A stretch of DNA of 58,139 nucleotides, taken from NCBI GenBank assembly GCA_903847405.1, contig CAINDP010000242.1, positions 1 through 58,139 of the forward strand. Direction: 5' to 3'. The first letter of the stretch is position 1. Each line of letters begins with the position of its first letter. Of this stretch, positions 1-8,492 are shown one piece after another. The position numbers and the translations under genes are program-made. Origin of the DNA: an uncultured Myxococcales bacterium. Its GTDB lineage: Bacteria > Myxococcota_A > UBA9042 > DTJE01. The notes under the pieces are model-generated. The model was not told the origin of the DNA and did not search any database. It saw only the letters and a list, made by a program, of their open reading frames with translations.

Positions 1-132
1 CTGTCCCAACTACGCGAAAAACTGAAGCTACTTACCCTGCCGCCTCGAAGAACGGACAGGACCTACGCGCGGGTCGTGAAATCCGGCACGTCCCGGTATC
101 CGCGGGCGAAGAGGAAGGTCGAGCCTAAGTGA
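1..132 (+). CDS. IS4-like transposase, C-terminal fragment (cut by window edge)
   Basis: The open frame enters from the left edge and ends at TGA 130-132, giving 43 residues. The tail contains RTYARVVKSGTSRYP followed by a Lys/Arg-rich end. This pattern (R-x-Y-x-RVVK-x-x-x-S-R-Y-P) is typical of the extreme C-terminus of IS4-superfamily DDE transposases. The catalytic residues would lie outside the window, so intactness cannot be judged. The stop lies only 30 nt before the 3' end of the convergent cpoB-like gene, so the element boundary must fall within about 133-162. A short T/C-rich stretch near 141-157 may be the terminal inverted repeat, but its partner is not visible. Identification rests on the tail motif only. 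Confidence 0.55.
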   Translation: MSQLREKLKLLTLPPRRTDRTYARVVKSGTSRYPRAKRKVEPK

Positions 133-162
133 CCAGCATTGTGTCTGTCCCCATTTTTCCGG

Positions 163-966
163 CTACAGGCCCTTGCAGGTCTTCTTCAGCTTCTTGAGGG
201 CGGCCTTTGCCTGGTCGGCTTCCGGGGTCTTCTTCTGCAGGTCGGCCAGGTACTGGTAGACGCCGCCCGCCTTCTTGCAGTCCCCCTGCTTCAGCAGGCA
301 GTCCGCGATGCGCAGCAGGGCCTTGCCGATCGGGGCCCCCTTGATGTCCTTGTAGCGGTCGTGGACCCGCTGGTACTCCTTGACGGCCTGGCCCCACTTG
401 CCGTCCTTGAAGAACGACTCGCCGACCAGGAACTGCGCCTCCCCCGCCCGGGGCTCGTCCGGGAAGGTTTCCAGGAATCGCCGCAGCAGGCCCCGGGCCT
501 GGCTGCCGTCGCCCTTGGCCAGGGCCTCCCGGGCCGCGGTCAGCAGGGCATCCCGGTCCTGGCCGATGTTGGCCGGGATCGGGACGATCGGCGCGCCCAG
601 GGAGTCCAGCGCCTTCTTGACGGCCTCGATGTCCTCCTGGGACTTGCCCAGGGCCCAGGCGTGCTCCTCGTCCACGCCCTTCAGGCGCGCAACGGCCTGC
701 TTCATGGCGTCCACGTCGGCGCCCAGGTTGGCGCCGCCCTTGCGCAGGGCGTCCGTGGCGTCGTCCAGTTCCTTGCGCACCGTTTCCATGCGCTCCCGGT
801 CCTGCTGCTGGACCGTGGCCAGTTCCTGCTTCTGCTGTTCCAGCGTCTTGACCCGGGTCTCGAGGCCGGCGACCGTGTCGTTGAAGCGCCACATCGTCAC
901 GCAGCCGCCGGGCGCCAGGAACAAGGGGCCCAGGGCGAGGATGGTCATCCACCGTCGTGCGTTCAT
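163..966 (-). CDS. CpoB/YbgF-like TPR protein, probable lipoprotein
   Basis: The product is 267 residues. It has a short basic N-terminus, a hydrophobic run and a possible lipobox (LAPGGC, Cys22; the -3 Pro is unusual). A heptad-rich coiled coil spans about 28-115. From about 140 there are TPR-like helices with the spacing of CpoB/YbgF (GEAQFLVGESFFKDGKW, then AVKEYQRV). CpoB proteins act in the periplasm with Tol-Pal to coordinate outer-membrane constriction with peptidoglycan synthesis. It is transcribed in the same direction as, and directly downstream of, the Pal-like gene, with an 84-nt gap. ATG at 966 is chosen; an adjacent GTG at 969 is possible. No tolQRAB is present in the window. 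Confidence 0.75.
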   Translation of the reverse strand: MNARRWMTILALGPLFLAPGGCVTMWRFNDTVAGLETRVKTLEQQKQELATVQQQDRERMETVRKELDDATDALRKGGANLGADVDAMKQAVARLKGVDEEHAWALGKSQEDIEAVKKALDSLGAPIVPIPANIGQDRDALLTAAREALAKGDGSQARGLLRRFLETFPDEPRAGEAQFLVGESFFKDGKWGQAVKEYQRVHDRYKDIKGAPIGKALLRIADCLLKQGDCKKAGGVYQYLADLQKKTPEADQAKAALKKLKKTCKGL

Positions 967-1050
967 CACATCACCGTGAGGAGGGTCGGTTGAGGACCCT
1001 CCGGTCGTCGACCTTCGGGTGCGCGGTCAGGACGGGAGGCGGGGAATCCG

Positions 1051-1848
1051 TCACGGGACCTTGATGTCCGTGCGGCGGTTCCGCGACCAGCAGGACTCGC
1101 TGGCGTCGGAGCACACGGGGCGCTCCTCGCCGTAGGAAATGGTCTTCGCGTTGCCCTTCTTGAGGCCCAGGTTCAGCAGGAACTTCTTGGCCGCCTCGGC
1201 GCGCCGGGTGCCCAGGGCCATGTTGTACTCGTCGGCGCCGCGCTCGTCGCAGTTGCCTTCGATGGACACGGCCTGCTTCGGGGCCAGCTTGCGCTTCTGG
1301 ATGCAGCTGTAATCCTGGTTCAGGGTGTCCCGGGCGTCGGCGCGGATGGCCGACTCGTCGAAGTCGAAGTAGATCGGGTTCAGCGCGCAGATGTCGGCGA
1401 CGCACTTGCCCATGTCGCAGCGCTGTCCCTCGGCGCAGGGCTTGTCGGCGCCGCACTCGGACTCGGGCACGCAGGCGCCCTGGACGCACTTGAAGTTCGC
1501 GCCGCAATCGCCGGACTGCAGGCACTTCGCGCAGTTGCCGCGTTCCGCGCCGGGCAGCTTCCAGCACTTGCCGCCGTCCTTGCAGTTCGCGTCGGACACG
1601 CAGCAGTCGCCCTGCATCCCCATCGGGGTCTGGCAGGAGTAGTCCGTCCCGCAGAACGCGCAGGGGCCCTGGGCCTTGCAGTGAGCGTCAACCGCGCAGT
1701 CGCGGCAGAGCTTGTCGACGCAGAACTGGTTGTGATCCTTGCAGTTCTTGTCCTCGTCGCAGTTCGGGTACTTCGGGCCGCAGGCCGCGAAGGCGAATGC
1801 CGCGAAGATCCCCAGGCCAGCAAGGACGGTCATCTTTCCGAAACGCAT
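1051..1848 (-). CDS. pal: Pal-like OmpA-domain lipoprotein with Cys-rich N-terminal region
   Basis: The 265-residue product has a signal peptide ending in a lipobox (FAAC, Cys23). A Cys-rich segment of about 130 residues follows, and then a C-terminal OmpA/Pal peptidoglycan-binding domain. The Pal signature is clear: YFDFDESAI, then NCDERGADEYNMALGTRRAE, holding the conserved Asp and Arg that contact diaminopimelate. Start ATG 1848 is preceded by GAGGAGG at a good distance. Ordinary Pal proteins have only a short linker before the OmpA domain. The inserted Cys-rich stretch, with roughly paired C-x(5-6)-C spacing, is unusual and recalls other Cys-rich lipoproteins in this window. It probably anchors the outer membrane to the cell wall. 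Confidence 0.85.
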   Translation of the reverse strand: MRFGKMTVLAGLGIFAAFAFAACGPKYPNCDEDKNCKDHNQFCVDKLCRDCAVDAHCKAQGPCAFCGTDYSCQTPMGMQGDCCVSDANCKDGGKCWKLPGAERGNCAKCLQSGDCGANFKCVQGACVPESECGADKPCAEGQRCDMGKCVADICALNPIYFDFDESAIRADARDTLNQDYSCIQKRKLAPKQAVSIEGNCDERGADEYNMALGTRRAEAAKKFLLNLGLKKGNAKTISYGEERPVCSDASESCWSRNRRTDIKVP

Positions 1849-2117
1849 GAGTTCCTCCTCTTCAAGACCCGTAACTTGAGTCATATTGGTTTTCCAGCGC
1901 GTCCCGAATGTACGCCGCGCGCACGGAAGATGTCAATCCCGTCCCCCCTCCCGGCGGGTGGAGAATGGTGGCGGGGGCGGAAATCCCACGTGTGCGGCCG
2001 CGTCGGTCGATTTCGGACGTCCGGCCCGCGACGGAAACCATCCTGTCGGGCGTCTTCTTGTCCCGAGCGTCCTGGTGGGCCTACAATCCTCCGAGATTCG
2101 TGCGTGCGGGGCGTTTC

Positions 2118-3107
2118 ATGCGGCTTGGTGTGGTCGTGGCAGCGGCGTGGTCGGTGGCGATGGCCGGGTGCAACGGCCAGGTCACGGAACTGCGCACCGA
2201 AGTCGACGGCCTGAAGGCTCGCCTCGTCGAACTGGACCAGGCGAACGCGGCCCAGCGCCGGCGCACGTCGGGCCTGGAGGACTCCCTCCTGCTGCTGCAG
2301 GACCAGGTGGACACCCAGCGCCTGGCCGTGTCGCGCGTCGGCGCGCCCCGGGTGCTGCCGACGACGATCGTCACCCCCACCCCGGAGCCGGCGCCCGCGA
2401 AGCCCGAATTCCAGTCCACCGCGGTTTCGATCCGGATGCCGAACACCGCACCCCTTCCGATGGTCCGCATGACCCCGACCGCGGACGACAACGAGGCCGC
2501 CGAGTCCGGCGAGGACGATGACGACGACGCCTCGGCGCCCCGGTCGGCGCGGGAAAGCCGCGACGTGGGCAACCCGGACGACATGGGGGACGTCTACGCC
2601 TCCCTCGACGACAACGGGCGCGTGACCACGTCGAAGGTGTCCGGAAAGGGCGCGGGCAGGGCGGCGATCCGGTCGGCCGGCATCCGCCCGGTTCCAAAGG
2701 ACGCCGTGCGCATCGCGGATCCGTCCGAGGACGCCGCACCCCTGGCGGCCTACCGGACGGCCTACGAATCGTACCAGCAGGGGCGCCTGGACGATTCGCT
2801 GGCGGCGTTCCGCGCCTTCACGAAGTCCTATCCCAGGCATCCCTACTCGGACAACGCCCAGTACTGGGTCGGCGAGTGCTTCTACGACCGCAAGGAGTGG
2901 GAAAGCGCCCGCCGGGAATTCATGCGGGTGGTCACCGAGCACCCCGACGGCAACAAGGTCCCCGACGCGATGGTCAAGGTGGGCCTGTGCGCCCAGCGGA
3001 TGCAGCAGGCCGACGAGGCCCGGCGGATGTACGATTCGGTCATGTTGACGTTCCCGGACAGCCCCGCGGCGGCCGTCGCCATGCGGTTGCTGGGCGAGAT
3101 GCCGTGA
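2118..3107 (+). CDS. CpoB/YbgF-like lipoprotein with acidic linker
   Basis: The 329-residue product has a lipobox (AMAGC, Cys18) and a short coiled coil (about 24-65). A long disordered linker follows, rich in Pro, Thr and a run of acidic residues (GEDDDDDAS). The C-terminal TPR block (about 205-329) has the classic YbgF pattern: AYRTAYESYQQGRLDDSLAAF, YSDNAQYWVGECFYDRKEW, then VKVGLCAQR. The gene is divergent from the Pal-like gene. Two CpoB-like genes therefore flank pal. ATG 2118 is chosen because the lipoprotein signal begins there; upstream in-frame codons read into implausible Arg/Pro-rich sequence. The predicted role is Tol-Pal-associated periplasmic scaffolding. Confidence 0.8.
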   Translation: MRLGVVVAAAWSVAMAGCNGQVTELRTEVDGLKARLVELDQANAAQRRRTSGLEDSLLLLQDQVDTQRLAVSRVGAPRVLPTTIVTPTPEPAPAKPEFQSTAVSIRMPNTAPLPMVRMTPTADDNEAAESGEDDDDDASAPRSARESRDVGNPDDMGDVYASLDDNGRVTTSKVSGKGAGRAAIRSAGIRPVPKDAVRIADPSEDAAPLAAYRTAYESYQQGRLDDSLAAFRAFTKSYPRHPYSDNAQYWVGECFYDRKEWESARREFMRVVTEHPDGNKVPDAMVKVGLCAQRMQQADEARRMYDSVMLTFPDSPAAAVAMRLLGEMP

Positions 3108-3183
3108 AGCCGGGGGGCCTGACCCTCGGTTCCAGAACCTGTGTGTGGCCGGTGCGCCCCTGGGCCGGCCCGGGAGGACGAGG

Positions 3184-4230
3184 ATGAGCGGAGCGACCCT
3201 CTTGCGGACGCCCCTTCGGGCCCTGGCCGTGCTGGCCGTGACCCTCGCGGCCGCTTCGGTGCCCGCGGCGGCCTCCGCCCAGGAGATTTCGGTCAGCGGC
3301 GGCAGCGTCGGCGAGATGAACGTCTACATCGCCGAGGAGGGGGACACCCTCTGGGACATCGCCGATCGCTTCTTCAGCGATCCCGACTACTGGCCGACGC
3401 TGTGGTCGTTCAACCCGCAGATCACGAACCCGAACTGGATCTTCCCGGGGGACCAGGTCTTCCTGGTGCCGCCGCAGCCCAAGGGCCCCCAGAAGCAGGA
3501 GGGCTACCAGGTCACCGAGTCGCGCTACTCGGCGGGACCGCGGGTGGAACTGGCGCTGGGCCGCCGCGTGGGCTTCGTCAGCGAGGACGAGTTCAAGGGC
3601 TCGGGCGTGCTGCAGAATTCCCGCGAGGAAAAGGTCTTCCTGAGCGACCACGACGAGGCCTACATCCGGTTCGAGACCCAGCGGCGGATCAAGCCGGGCG
3701 ACCTGTTCCTGGTCTACCGGACGGTCGGGAAGGTCAAGCACCCCATCACCCGGAAGAAGATGGGGTTCCAGGTCCGGTACCTGGGCGTGGCCAAGGTCAC
3801 GGCGACCGACACCAAGCTGAACAAGTCGATCCTGCTGACCACCTTCGAGGAAATCGAGCGCGGGGATCGCGTGGCGCCGTTCGCGCCCCTGCAGCGGATG
3901 GTCCCGCCGGTCAAGAACGCCACCGCCGTGGCCGGCAACGTCGTGCTGACGTTCGACGACGTGCCCTACCTGGGCGAGTTCCACTACGTCATCATCGACC
4001 GGGGCACGACCGACGGCGTTCAGGCGGGCAACCGCTTCGTGGTCCGGGAAAAGGGCGACGGCGTGCCGAGGTTCAACCCGAAGGCGTCGAAACGGGGCGA
4101 TTTCCCGGACGAAATCTACGGCGAGATCCTGGTCATCGAAGCCGGCGAGGCCACGTCCCTGGGCATCGTCAGCTACACCAACCGCGAGTTCGAGGTCGGC
4201 GCCCCGGTGGACATGCTGGCTGGGTACTGA
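3184..4230 (+). CDS. LysM-domain periplasmic protein
   Basis: The 348-residue product has a signal peptide cleaved probably after Ala32 (AAASA/QE). One LysM domain follows at about residues 45-94 (EEGDTLWDIADRFF, then NPNWIFPGDQVFLV). LysM domains bind peptidoglycan GlcNAc chains. The remaining roughly 250 residues are beta-rich with repeated short basic and acidic strands and match no family that I recognise. Related proteins in delta-proteobacterial genomes are often simply annotated as LysM peptidoglycan-binding proteins. ATG 3184 is preceded by GAGGACGAGG. The gene follows the cpoB-like gene by 76 nt on the same strand, so co-expression with the envelope cluster is likely. Confidence 0.8.
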   Translation: MSGATLLRTPLRALAVLAVTLAAASVPAAASAQEISVSGGSVGEMNVYIAEEGDTLWDIADRFFSDPDYWPTLWSFNPQITNPNWIFPGDQVFLVPPQPKGPQKQEGYQVTESRYSAGPRVELALGRRVGFVSEDEFKGSGVLQNSREEKVFLSDHDEAYIRFETQRRIKPGDLFLVYRTVGKVKHPITRKKMGFQVRYLGVAKVTATDTKLNKSILLTTFEEIERGDRVAPFAPLQRMVPPVKNATAVAGNVVLTFDDVPYLGEFHYVIIDRGTTDGVQAGNRFVVREKGDGVPRFNPKASKRGDFPDEIYGEILVIEAGEATSLGIVSYTNREFEVGAPVDMLAGY

Positions 4231-4319
4231 CCGCTTCGTTCCGTCGCCCCCCCGCCCCTTTTCGCACTCCCCGCCTCCCGTCGTCCCGACGATTGCATGC
4301 CCCGGAACGGAGGGGTACG

Positions 4320-4859
4320 ATGATTCGTCGATCGCGGGGGCATGGAACCATGGCTCACGAGGAAGGGCTCGACGTCAGGGACGGAATCGGGGCCGAGGCC
4401 GAGCGCGCTCGTCGTTTCGAGGCCCACCTGTCGATCCTGCTGGTCAACGTCGACGGGCTGGGCGTGGTCAACGCGAAGCTCGGCAAGAAGGCCGGGGACT
4501 TCGTCCTCGACGAAATCGCCCAGTTGATCCGCCGCCAGACGCGGTCCATCGACGTCGTCGGACGCTGGGACCGGGAGGACTTCATCGTTCTTTCGGTGGA
4601 CAAGAACGCGTTCGGCTCGGTCGTGATGGCCGAGAAACTGCGTCGCATCATCGCCGACCACCTCTTCGACTGGGAGGGCCGGCAGGTCCGCGTGACCGTC
4701 AGCATCGGCGTGTCGCGGGGCGTGCCGTCGGACGAGTCCCAGATCGACTCGCTGATCGACGCCGCGCGCAACGCCGTCCTGCGGGCCAAGACCGCCGGCC
4801 GGAACCGCATCGAGTACGCCGGAAGCGACGGCGAACTGAGCCTCCAGACCAACCCCTGA
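4320..4859 (+). CDS. Stand-alone GGDEF-domain protein with degenerate active site
   Basis: The 179-residue product is almost entirely a GGDEF fold. It has LVNVDGLGVVN (metal-site Asp45 region), AGDFVLDEIA, VTVSIGVSRG and the C-terminal AKTAGRNRI motif of diguanylate cyclases. The signature GG(D/E)EF itself reads DREDF (84-88, context GRWDREDFIVL). The two glycines that contact GTP are lost and the fourth residue is Asp instead of Glu, although the acidic metal ligand position is kept. The protein is therefore probably not an active c-di-GMP synthase; it could be a c-di-GMP or nucleotide sensor or a dimerisation partner. No sensory domain or membrane segment is present. GGAGG at 4310-4314 supports ATG 4320. 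Confidence 0.8.
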   Translation: MIRRSRGHGTMAHEEGLDVRDGIGAEAERARRFEAHLSILLVNVDGLGVVNAKLGKKAGDFVLDEIAQLIRRQTRSIDVVGRWDREDFIVLSVDKNAFGSVVMAEKLRRIIADHLFDWEGRQVRVTVSIGVSRGVPSDESQIDSLIDAARNAVLRAKTAGRNRIEYAGSDGELSLQTNP

Positions 4860-4886
4860 CCGCGTCCCGCCTTTCCGCACGATTCG

Positions 4887-5531
4887 TCAGCGATGGCCTG
4901 CCGCGAGGGCTGCGTCCGCCAGGAGCCGGGCCGCGCGGGCCGGGTCCGGGGCGCACAGGACGGCCGAAATCGACGCGATGCCCGCGATCCCGGTGCCGGA
5001 CAGGAGGGCCGCGTTGTCCCGGTGGATGCCGCCCAGGGCCACGACGGGCACCCCGGAGGCCTCCACGGCGCGGCGCAGGGTTTCGACGCCCTGCGGCGGC
5101 CCGAACGGTCGTTTCGACGGGGTGTCGAACACCGGGCCGAACACGGCGAAGTCCACGTCGACCGGACGCAGGCGGGACAGTTCCGCGGCCCGGTGCGTGG
5201 AAATCGCGACCAGCCCGTCGTAGGCCTTCCGCACGTCGGCGGGGTCCAGGCCGGACGACGAAAGGTGCACGCCCGCGGCGCCCGCGGCCATCGCCAGATC
5301 GAACCGATCATTGACCAGGACCGGGACGTCCCACGGCGCCAGGGCCTCGACGGCCGCCCGGGCCAGGGCGACGACCTCCCGGGGCGCCAGGTCCTTTTCC
5401 CGGATCTGCACGGCCAGGAACCCCGGGGGCAGGGCGGCGGCGACGCGGCGCAGGGCGTCCAGCATCGGGGCGGCGCCGCCCGCGACCCGTCGATCGCTGA
5501 TCACGTACAGGCGTGGCGGGGGATGGGGCAT
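4887..5531 (-). CDS. thiE: Thiamine-phosphate synthase
   Basis: The 214-residue TIM-barrel enzyme joins HMP-pyrophosphate and thiazole phosphate to thiamine phosphate. Family motifs are present: LYVISDRR, VQIREKDL (Q-x-R-x-K pyrophosphate site), VLVNDRFDLA, GVHL, FGPVFDTPSK and VALGGI. The length is normal. It is the last gene of a thiS-thiG-thiE operon, starting 10 nt after the thiG stop. ATG 5531 begins directly before the first beta strand; an upstream extension would run into thiG. It acts in the cytoplasm. Confidence 0.92.
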   Translation of the reverse strand: MPHPPPRLYVISDRRVAGGAAPMLDALRRVAAALPPGFLAVQIREKDLAPREVVALARAAVEALAPWDVPVLVNDRFDLAMAAGAAGVHLSSSGLDPADVRKAYDGLVAISTHRAAELSRLRPVDVDFAVFGPVFDTPSKRPFGPPQGVETLRRAVEASGVPVVALGGIHRDNAALLSGTGIAGIASISAVLCAPDPARAARLLADAALAAGHR

Positions 5532-5541
5532 CGGCGACGCC

Positions 5542-6330
<789 letters not shown>

Positions 6331-6332
6331 CG

Positions 6333-6533
6333 TCAGCCTCCTCCGACCAGGGTCACGACCTCGACCCGATCGCCTTCCGTCAGCACGTGTTCGGCGTGGC
6401 GCGCCCGGGGGACCACGTCACGGTTGACCTCGACCGCCATCGGTCCCGGGGGCAATCCCAGGGTGGCGACCAGTTCCCGGACGGTCGTCGCCTCGGGGAT
6501 CTCGCGCTCGACTCCGTTCACCCGGATCTTCAT
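6333..6533 (-). CDS. thiS: Sulfur carrier protein ThiS
   Basis: The 66-residue ubiquitin-like protein starts MKIRVNGVE and ends in VTLVGGG. The C-terminal diglycine is the site of adenylation and thiocarboxylation. It ends in three glycines rather than two, a minor variation. It is the first gene of thiSGE. It has the MoaD/ThiS beta-grasp pattern, including [11 protein letters not shown] and [10 protein letters not shown]. Confidence 0.9.
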   Translation of the reverse strand: MKIRVNGVEREIPEATTVRELVATLGLPPGPMAVEVNRDVVPRARHAEHVLTEGDRVEVVTLVGGG

Positions 6534-6584
6534 CGTCTGGAACCCCGTTCCAGCGCGGCCGGCCGCGCCCTGCATGGTGCGCGC

Positions 6585-6613
6585 AGTCTGGTCCCCGGGG
6601 GCGTGATTGTCAA
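6585..6613 (-). promoter_or_regulatory. Predicted sigma70-type promoter for thiSGE
   Basis: On the minus strand TTGACA (6613-6608) is followed after 17 nt by CAGACT (6590-6585). The -35 is perfect; the -10 matches 3 of 6 including the key A2 and T6. Transcription would start near 6578, about 45 nt before thiS. The leader is too short for a TPP riboswitch and shows none of its conserved boxes. Confidence 0.5.
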
Positions 6614-6625
6614 GGCGGGGGCGCC

Positions 6626-6653
6626 TTGCGGAAGCCGCCGTCGTGCGTAAAGT
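6626..6653 (+). promoter_or_regulatory. Predicted promoter for trxB
   Basis: TTGCGG (6626-6631), a 16-nt spacer and TAAAGT (6648-6653) lie just upstream of trxB. This promoter is back to back with the thiSGE promoter. The match is moderate. Confidence 0.4.
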
Positions 6654-6701
6654 ATCGCGAGGCCGACGCCCGTGTTCGGCCGAGGTGAATGAGGAGGCTC
6701 C

Positions 6702-7628
6702 ATGCGGAACGTGGTGATCATCGGTTCGGGTCCTGCCGGGCTCACGGCGGCAATCTATACGGCGCGCGCCAACCTGGCGCCCCTGGTCCTGGAAGGCATC
6801 CAGCCGGGCGGGCAGTTGACCCAGACCACCGACATCGAGAACTTCCCCGGCTTTCCCGAGGGCATCGAAGGACCGGAATTGATGGACAAACTGCGGGAGC
6901 AGGCCCAGCGCTTCGGCGCCGAGACCGTGTTCGCCATGGCGTCGAAGGTGGACTTCAGCCGGCGGCCCTTCCGGGTCCAGGTGGACGAAGGCGAGTGGGT
7001 CGAAACCGCGTCGGTGATCCTGGCCACGGGCGCATCGGCCCAGTATCTGGGCCTGCCGTCCGAGCAGCGCCTCGTCGGCCACGGCGTTTCGGCGTGCGCG
7101 ACCTGCGACGGCTTCTTCTTCAAGGGCAAGGAACTGGCCGTCGTGGGCGGCGGGGACACCGCGCTGGAGGAGGCCACGTTCCTGACCCGCTTCGCGACGA
7201 AGGTCACCGTCATCCACCGGCGCGACAAGCTGCGCGGGTCGAAGACCATGCAGGACCGGGCGTTCGCGAACCCGAAGATCGCCTTCCGCTGGAACGCCAC
7301 GGTCGACGAGGTGCTGACCGAAACCGGCCACGAGGTGGTGGGCCTTCGACTGAAGGACACCGTGACCGGCGAAACCTCCACCCTGCCGGTCCAGGGCCTG
7401 TTCCTGGGCATCGGCCACAAGCCCAACACGGAAGTGTTCCAGGGCCACGTGGAACTGGACGCGGTCGGGTACGTCGTCACGAAGCGCCACACCGAAACCA
7501 GCGTCCCGGGCGTCTTCGCCTGCGGTGACGTGGTCGATACCCGGTATCGCCAGGCCATCACCGCGGCCGGCACCGGGTGCGCCGCGGCCATCGACGTCGA
7601 AAAGTACCTCGAGGAGCACGCGCTTTGA
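6702..7628 (+). CDS. trxB: Thioredoxin-disulfide reductase
   Basis: The 308-residue cytoplasmic flavoprotein passes electrons from NADPH to thioredoxin. FAD site IIGSGPAGLTAA lies at the N-terminus, the redox pair is CATC (Cys132/Cys135), the NADPH site is VVGGGDTALEEA with HRRDKLR following, and the second FAD motif is GVFACGDVVD. All key residues are present and the length is standard. Start ATG 6702 follows GAGGAGG. The stop overlaps the TTG start of nth (TTGA), so the two genes are probably translated together. Confidence 0.95.
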   Translation: MRNVVIIGSGPAGLTAAIYTARANLAPLVLEGIQPGGQLTQTTDIENFPGFPEGIEGPELMDKLREQAQRFGAETVFAMASKVDFSRRPFRVQVDEGEWVETASVILATGASAQYLGLPSEQRLVGHGVSACATCDGFFFKGKELAVVGGGDTALEEATFLTRFATKVTVIHRRDKLRGSKTMQDRAFANPKIAFRWNATVDEVLTETGHEVVGLRLKDTVTGETSTLPVQGLFLGIGHKPNTEVFQGHVELDAVGYVVTKRHTETSVPGVFACGDVVDTRYRQAITAAGTGCAAAIDVEKYLEEHAL

Positions 7629-8383
7629 ACCGCCCGCCCCGTGACCCGGGCCGCGCCGCCTGGGACCACCTGGTCGCCACCCTCGAAGCCTGGAGGACCG
7701 GGTTCGAGCCGCCCTCGGTGACGAAGGTGGCCGAGGAGCGCCACGATCCCTTCCGCGTGCTGGTCGCGACGATCCTCAGCCTGCGGACCCAGGACGCGGT
7801 GACCGAGGCCGCGTCCAACCGTCTGTTCGCGCTGGCCGACACCCCGGCCGCCCTGGCCGCGATGGACGTGGACGCCATCGCCGCGGCGATCCATCCGGCG
7901 AACTTCTACCTGACCAAGGCCCAGCGCCTGAAGGCCCTGTCGCGGCGCCTGGTGGACGAGTTCGGCGGCGTCGTGCCCGCGGATCTGGACGTCCTGCTGA
8001 CCTTCGGGGGCGTGGGGCGCAAGACCGCGAACCTCGTGCTGACCGAGGGCTTCGACCTGCCCGGCCTGTGCGTGGACGTCCACGTCCATCGAATTCCCAA
8101 CCGGCTGGGATGGATTGCGACCCGGGATCCGCTGGCGACGGAAACCCTGCTGCGGGAAATCCTGCCGCCCGAACACTGGAAGCCCATCAACATGCTGCTG
8201 GTGACCTTCGGCCAGCGCGTCTGCCGGCCCACCTCGCCCCACTGCTCGATCTGCCCCCTGGCGGGTCCTCCCGAGCGCGCAGGCAGAGGCGATGGGTTTC
8301 CGCAGGAAACTCTCGCCGGAGCCGAAGCCGCCTCGGGAGGATCAATCCGGTGCGCCCGGGTCGGCGTGACCCGCAGCCGCTGA
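7625..8383 (+). CDS. nth: Endonuclease III, with in-frame palindromic insertion
   Basis: The 252-residue protein is a base-excision DNA glycosylase/AP lyase. The helix-hairpin-helix LTFGGVGRKTANLVL carries the catalytic Lys, and CVDVHVHRIPNRLGW carries the catalytic Asp. The 4Fe-4S loop begins normally: C-x6-C-x2-C (VCRPTSPHC, then SIC). The fourth Cys should come five residues later. Instead 27 codons (8267-8347) intervene before RCARVGVTRSR, which looks like the natural family tail. Deleting those 81 nt restores CPLAG-R-C, the expected C-x5-C. A structured repeat therefore sits in frame between two cluster ligands. Start TTG 7625 overlaps the trxB stop. Whether the enzyme still holds its cluster is unknown. 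Confidence 0.9.
   Translation: MNRPPRDPGRAAWDHLVATLEAWRTGFEPPSVTKVAEERHDPFRVLVATILSLRTQDAVTEAASNRLFALADTPAALAAMDVDAIAAAIHPANFYLTKAQRLKALSRRLVDEFGGVVPADLDVLLTFGGVGRKTANLVLTEGFDLPGLCVDVHVHRIPNRLGWIATRDPLATETLLREILPPEHWKPINMLLVTFGQRVCRPTSPHCSICPLAGPPERAGRGDGFPQETLAGAEAASGGSIRCARVGVTRSR
8266..8341 (+). repeat. Palindromic element, copy 1 (inside nth)
   Basis: The 76-nt element has perfect 10-bp outer arms TCCTCCCGAG (8266-8275) and CTCGGGAGGA (8332-8341). Inside, GGCGA/TCGCC (8288-8292, 8313-8317) encloses GTTTCC-GCA-GGAAAC (8296-8310). Its reading frame within nth encodes PPERAGRGDGFPQET and onward. Two more copies occur at 42441 and 51071. The setting resembles Rickettsia palindromic elements, which also insert in frame within genes, but there is no sequence relation that I can see. 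Confidence 0.85.
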
Positions 8384-8428
8384 CGTGCGGTACCCTTGGG
8401 CGCGCGCTCGGCGCGGTCCTTGATCGTC

Positions 8429-8456
8429 TTGACATTTCCCTGTGCGCGAATAGGAT
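8429..8456 (+). promoter_or_regulatory. Predicted sigma70-type promoter for the gene at 8493
   Basis: TTGACA (8429-8434), a 16-nt spacer and TAGGAT (8451-8456) give a start near 8463, about 30 nt before the ATG. The -35 is perfect and the -10 matches 4 of 6. Confidence 0.6.
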
Positions 8457-8492
8457 TGCGCCGGCTTTTGACGCCGCACCAGGAGTCCATCA

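Noticed and set aside
6534-6700. TPP riboswitch before thiSGE
   Set aside because: None of the conserved TPP boxes are present on the minus strand and the predicted leader is only about 45 nt.
8266-8341. Rho-independent terminator at the end of nth
   Set aside because: The hairpin is coding, lies before the stop codon and has no T-run after it; the same element occurs at unrelated places.
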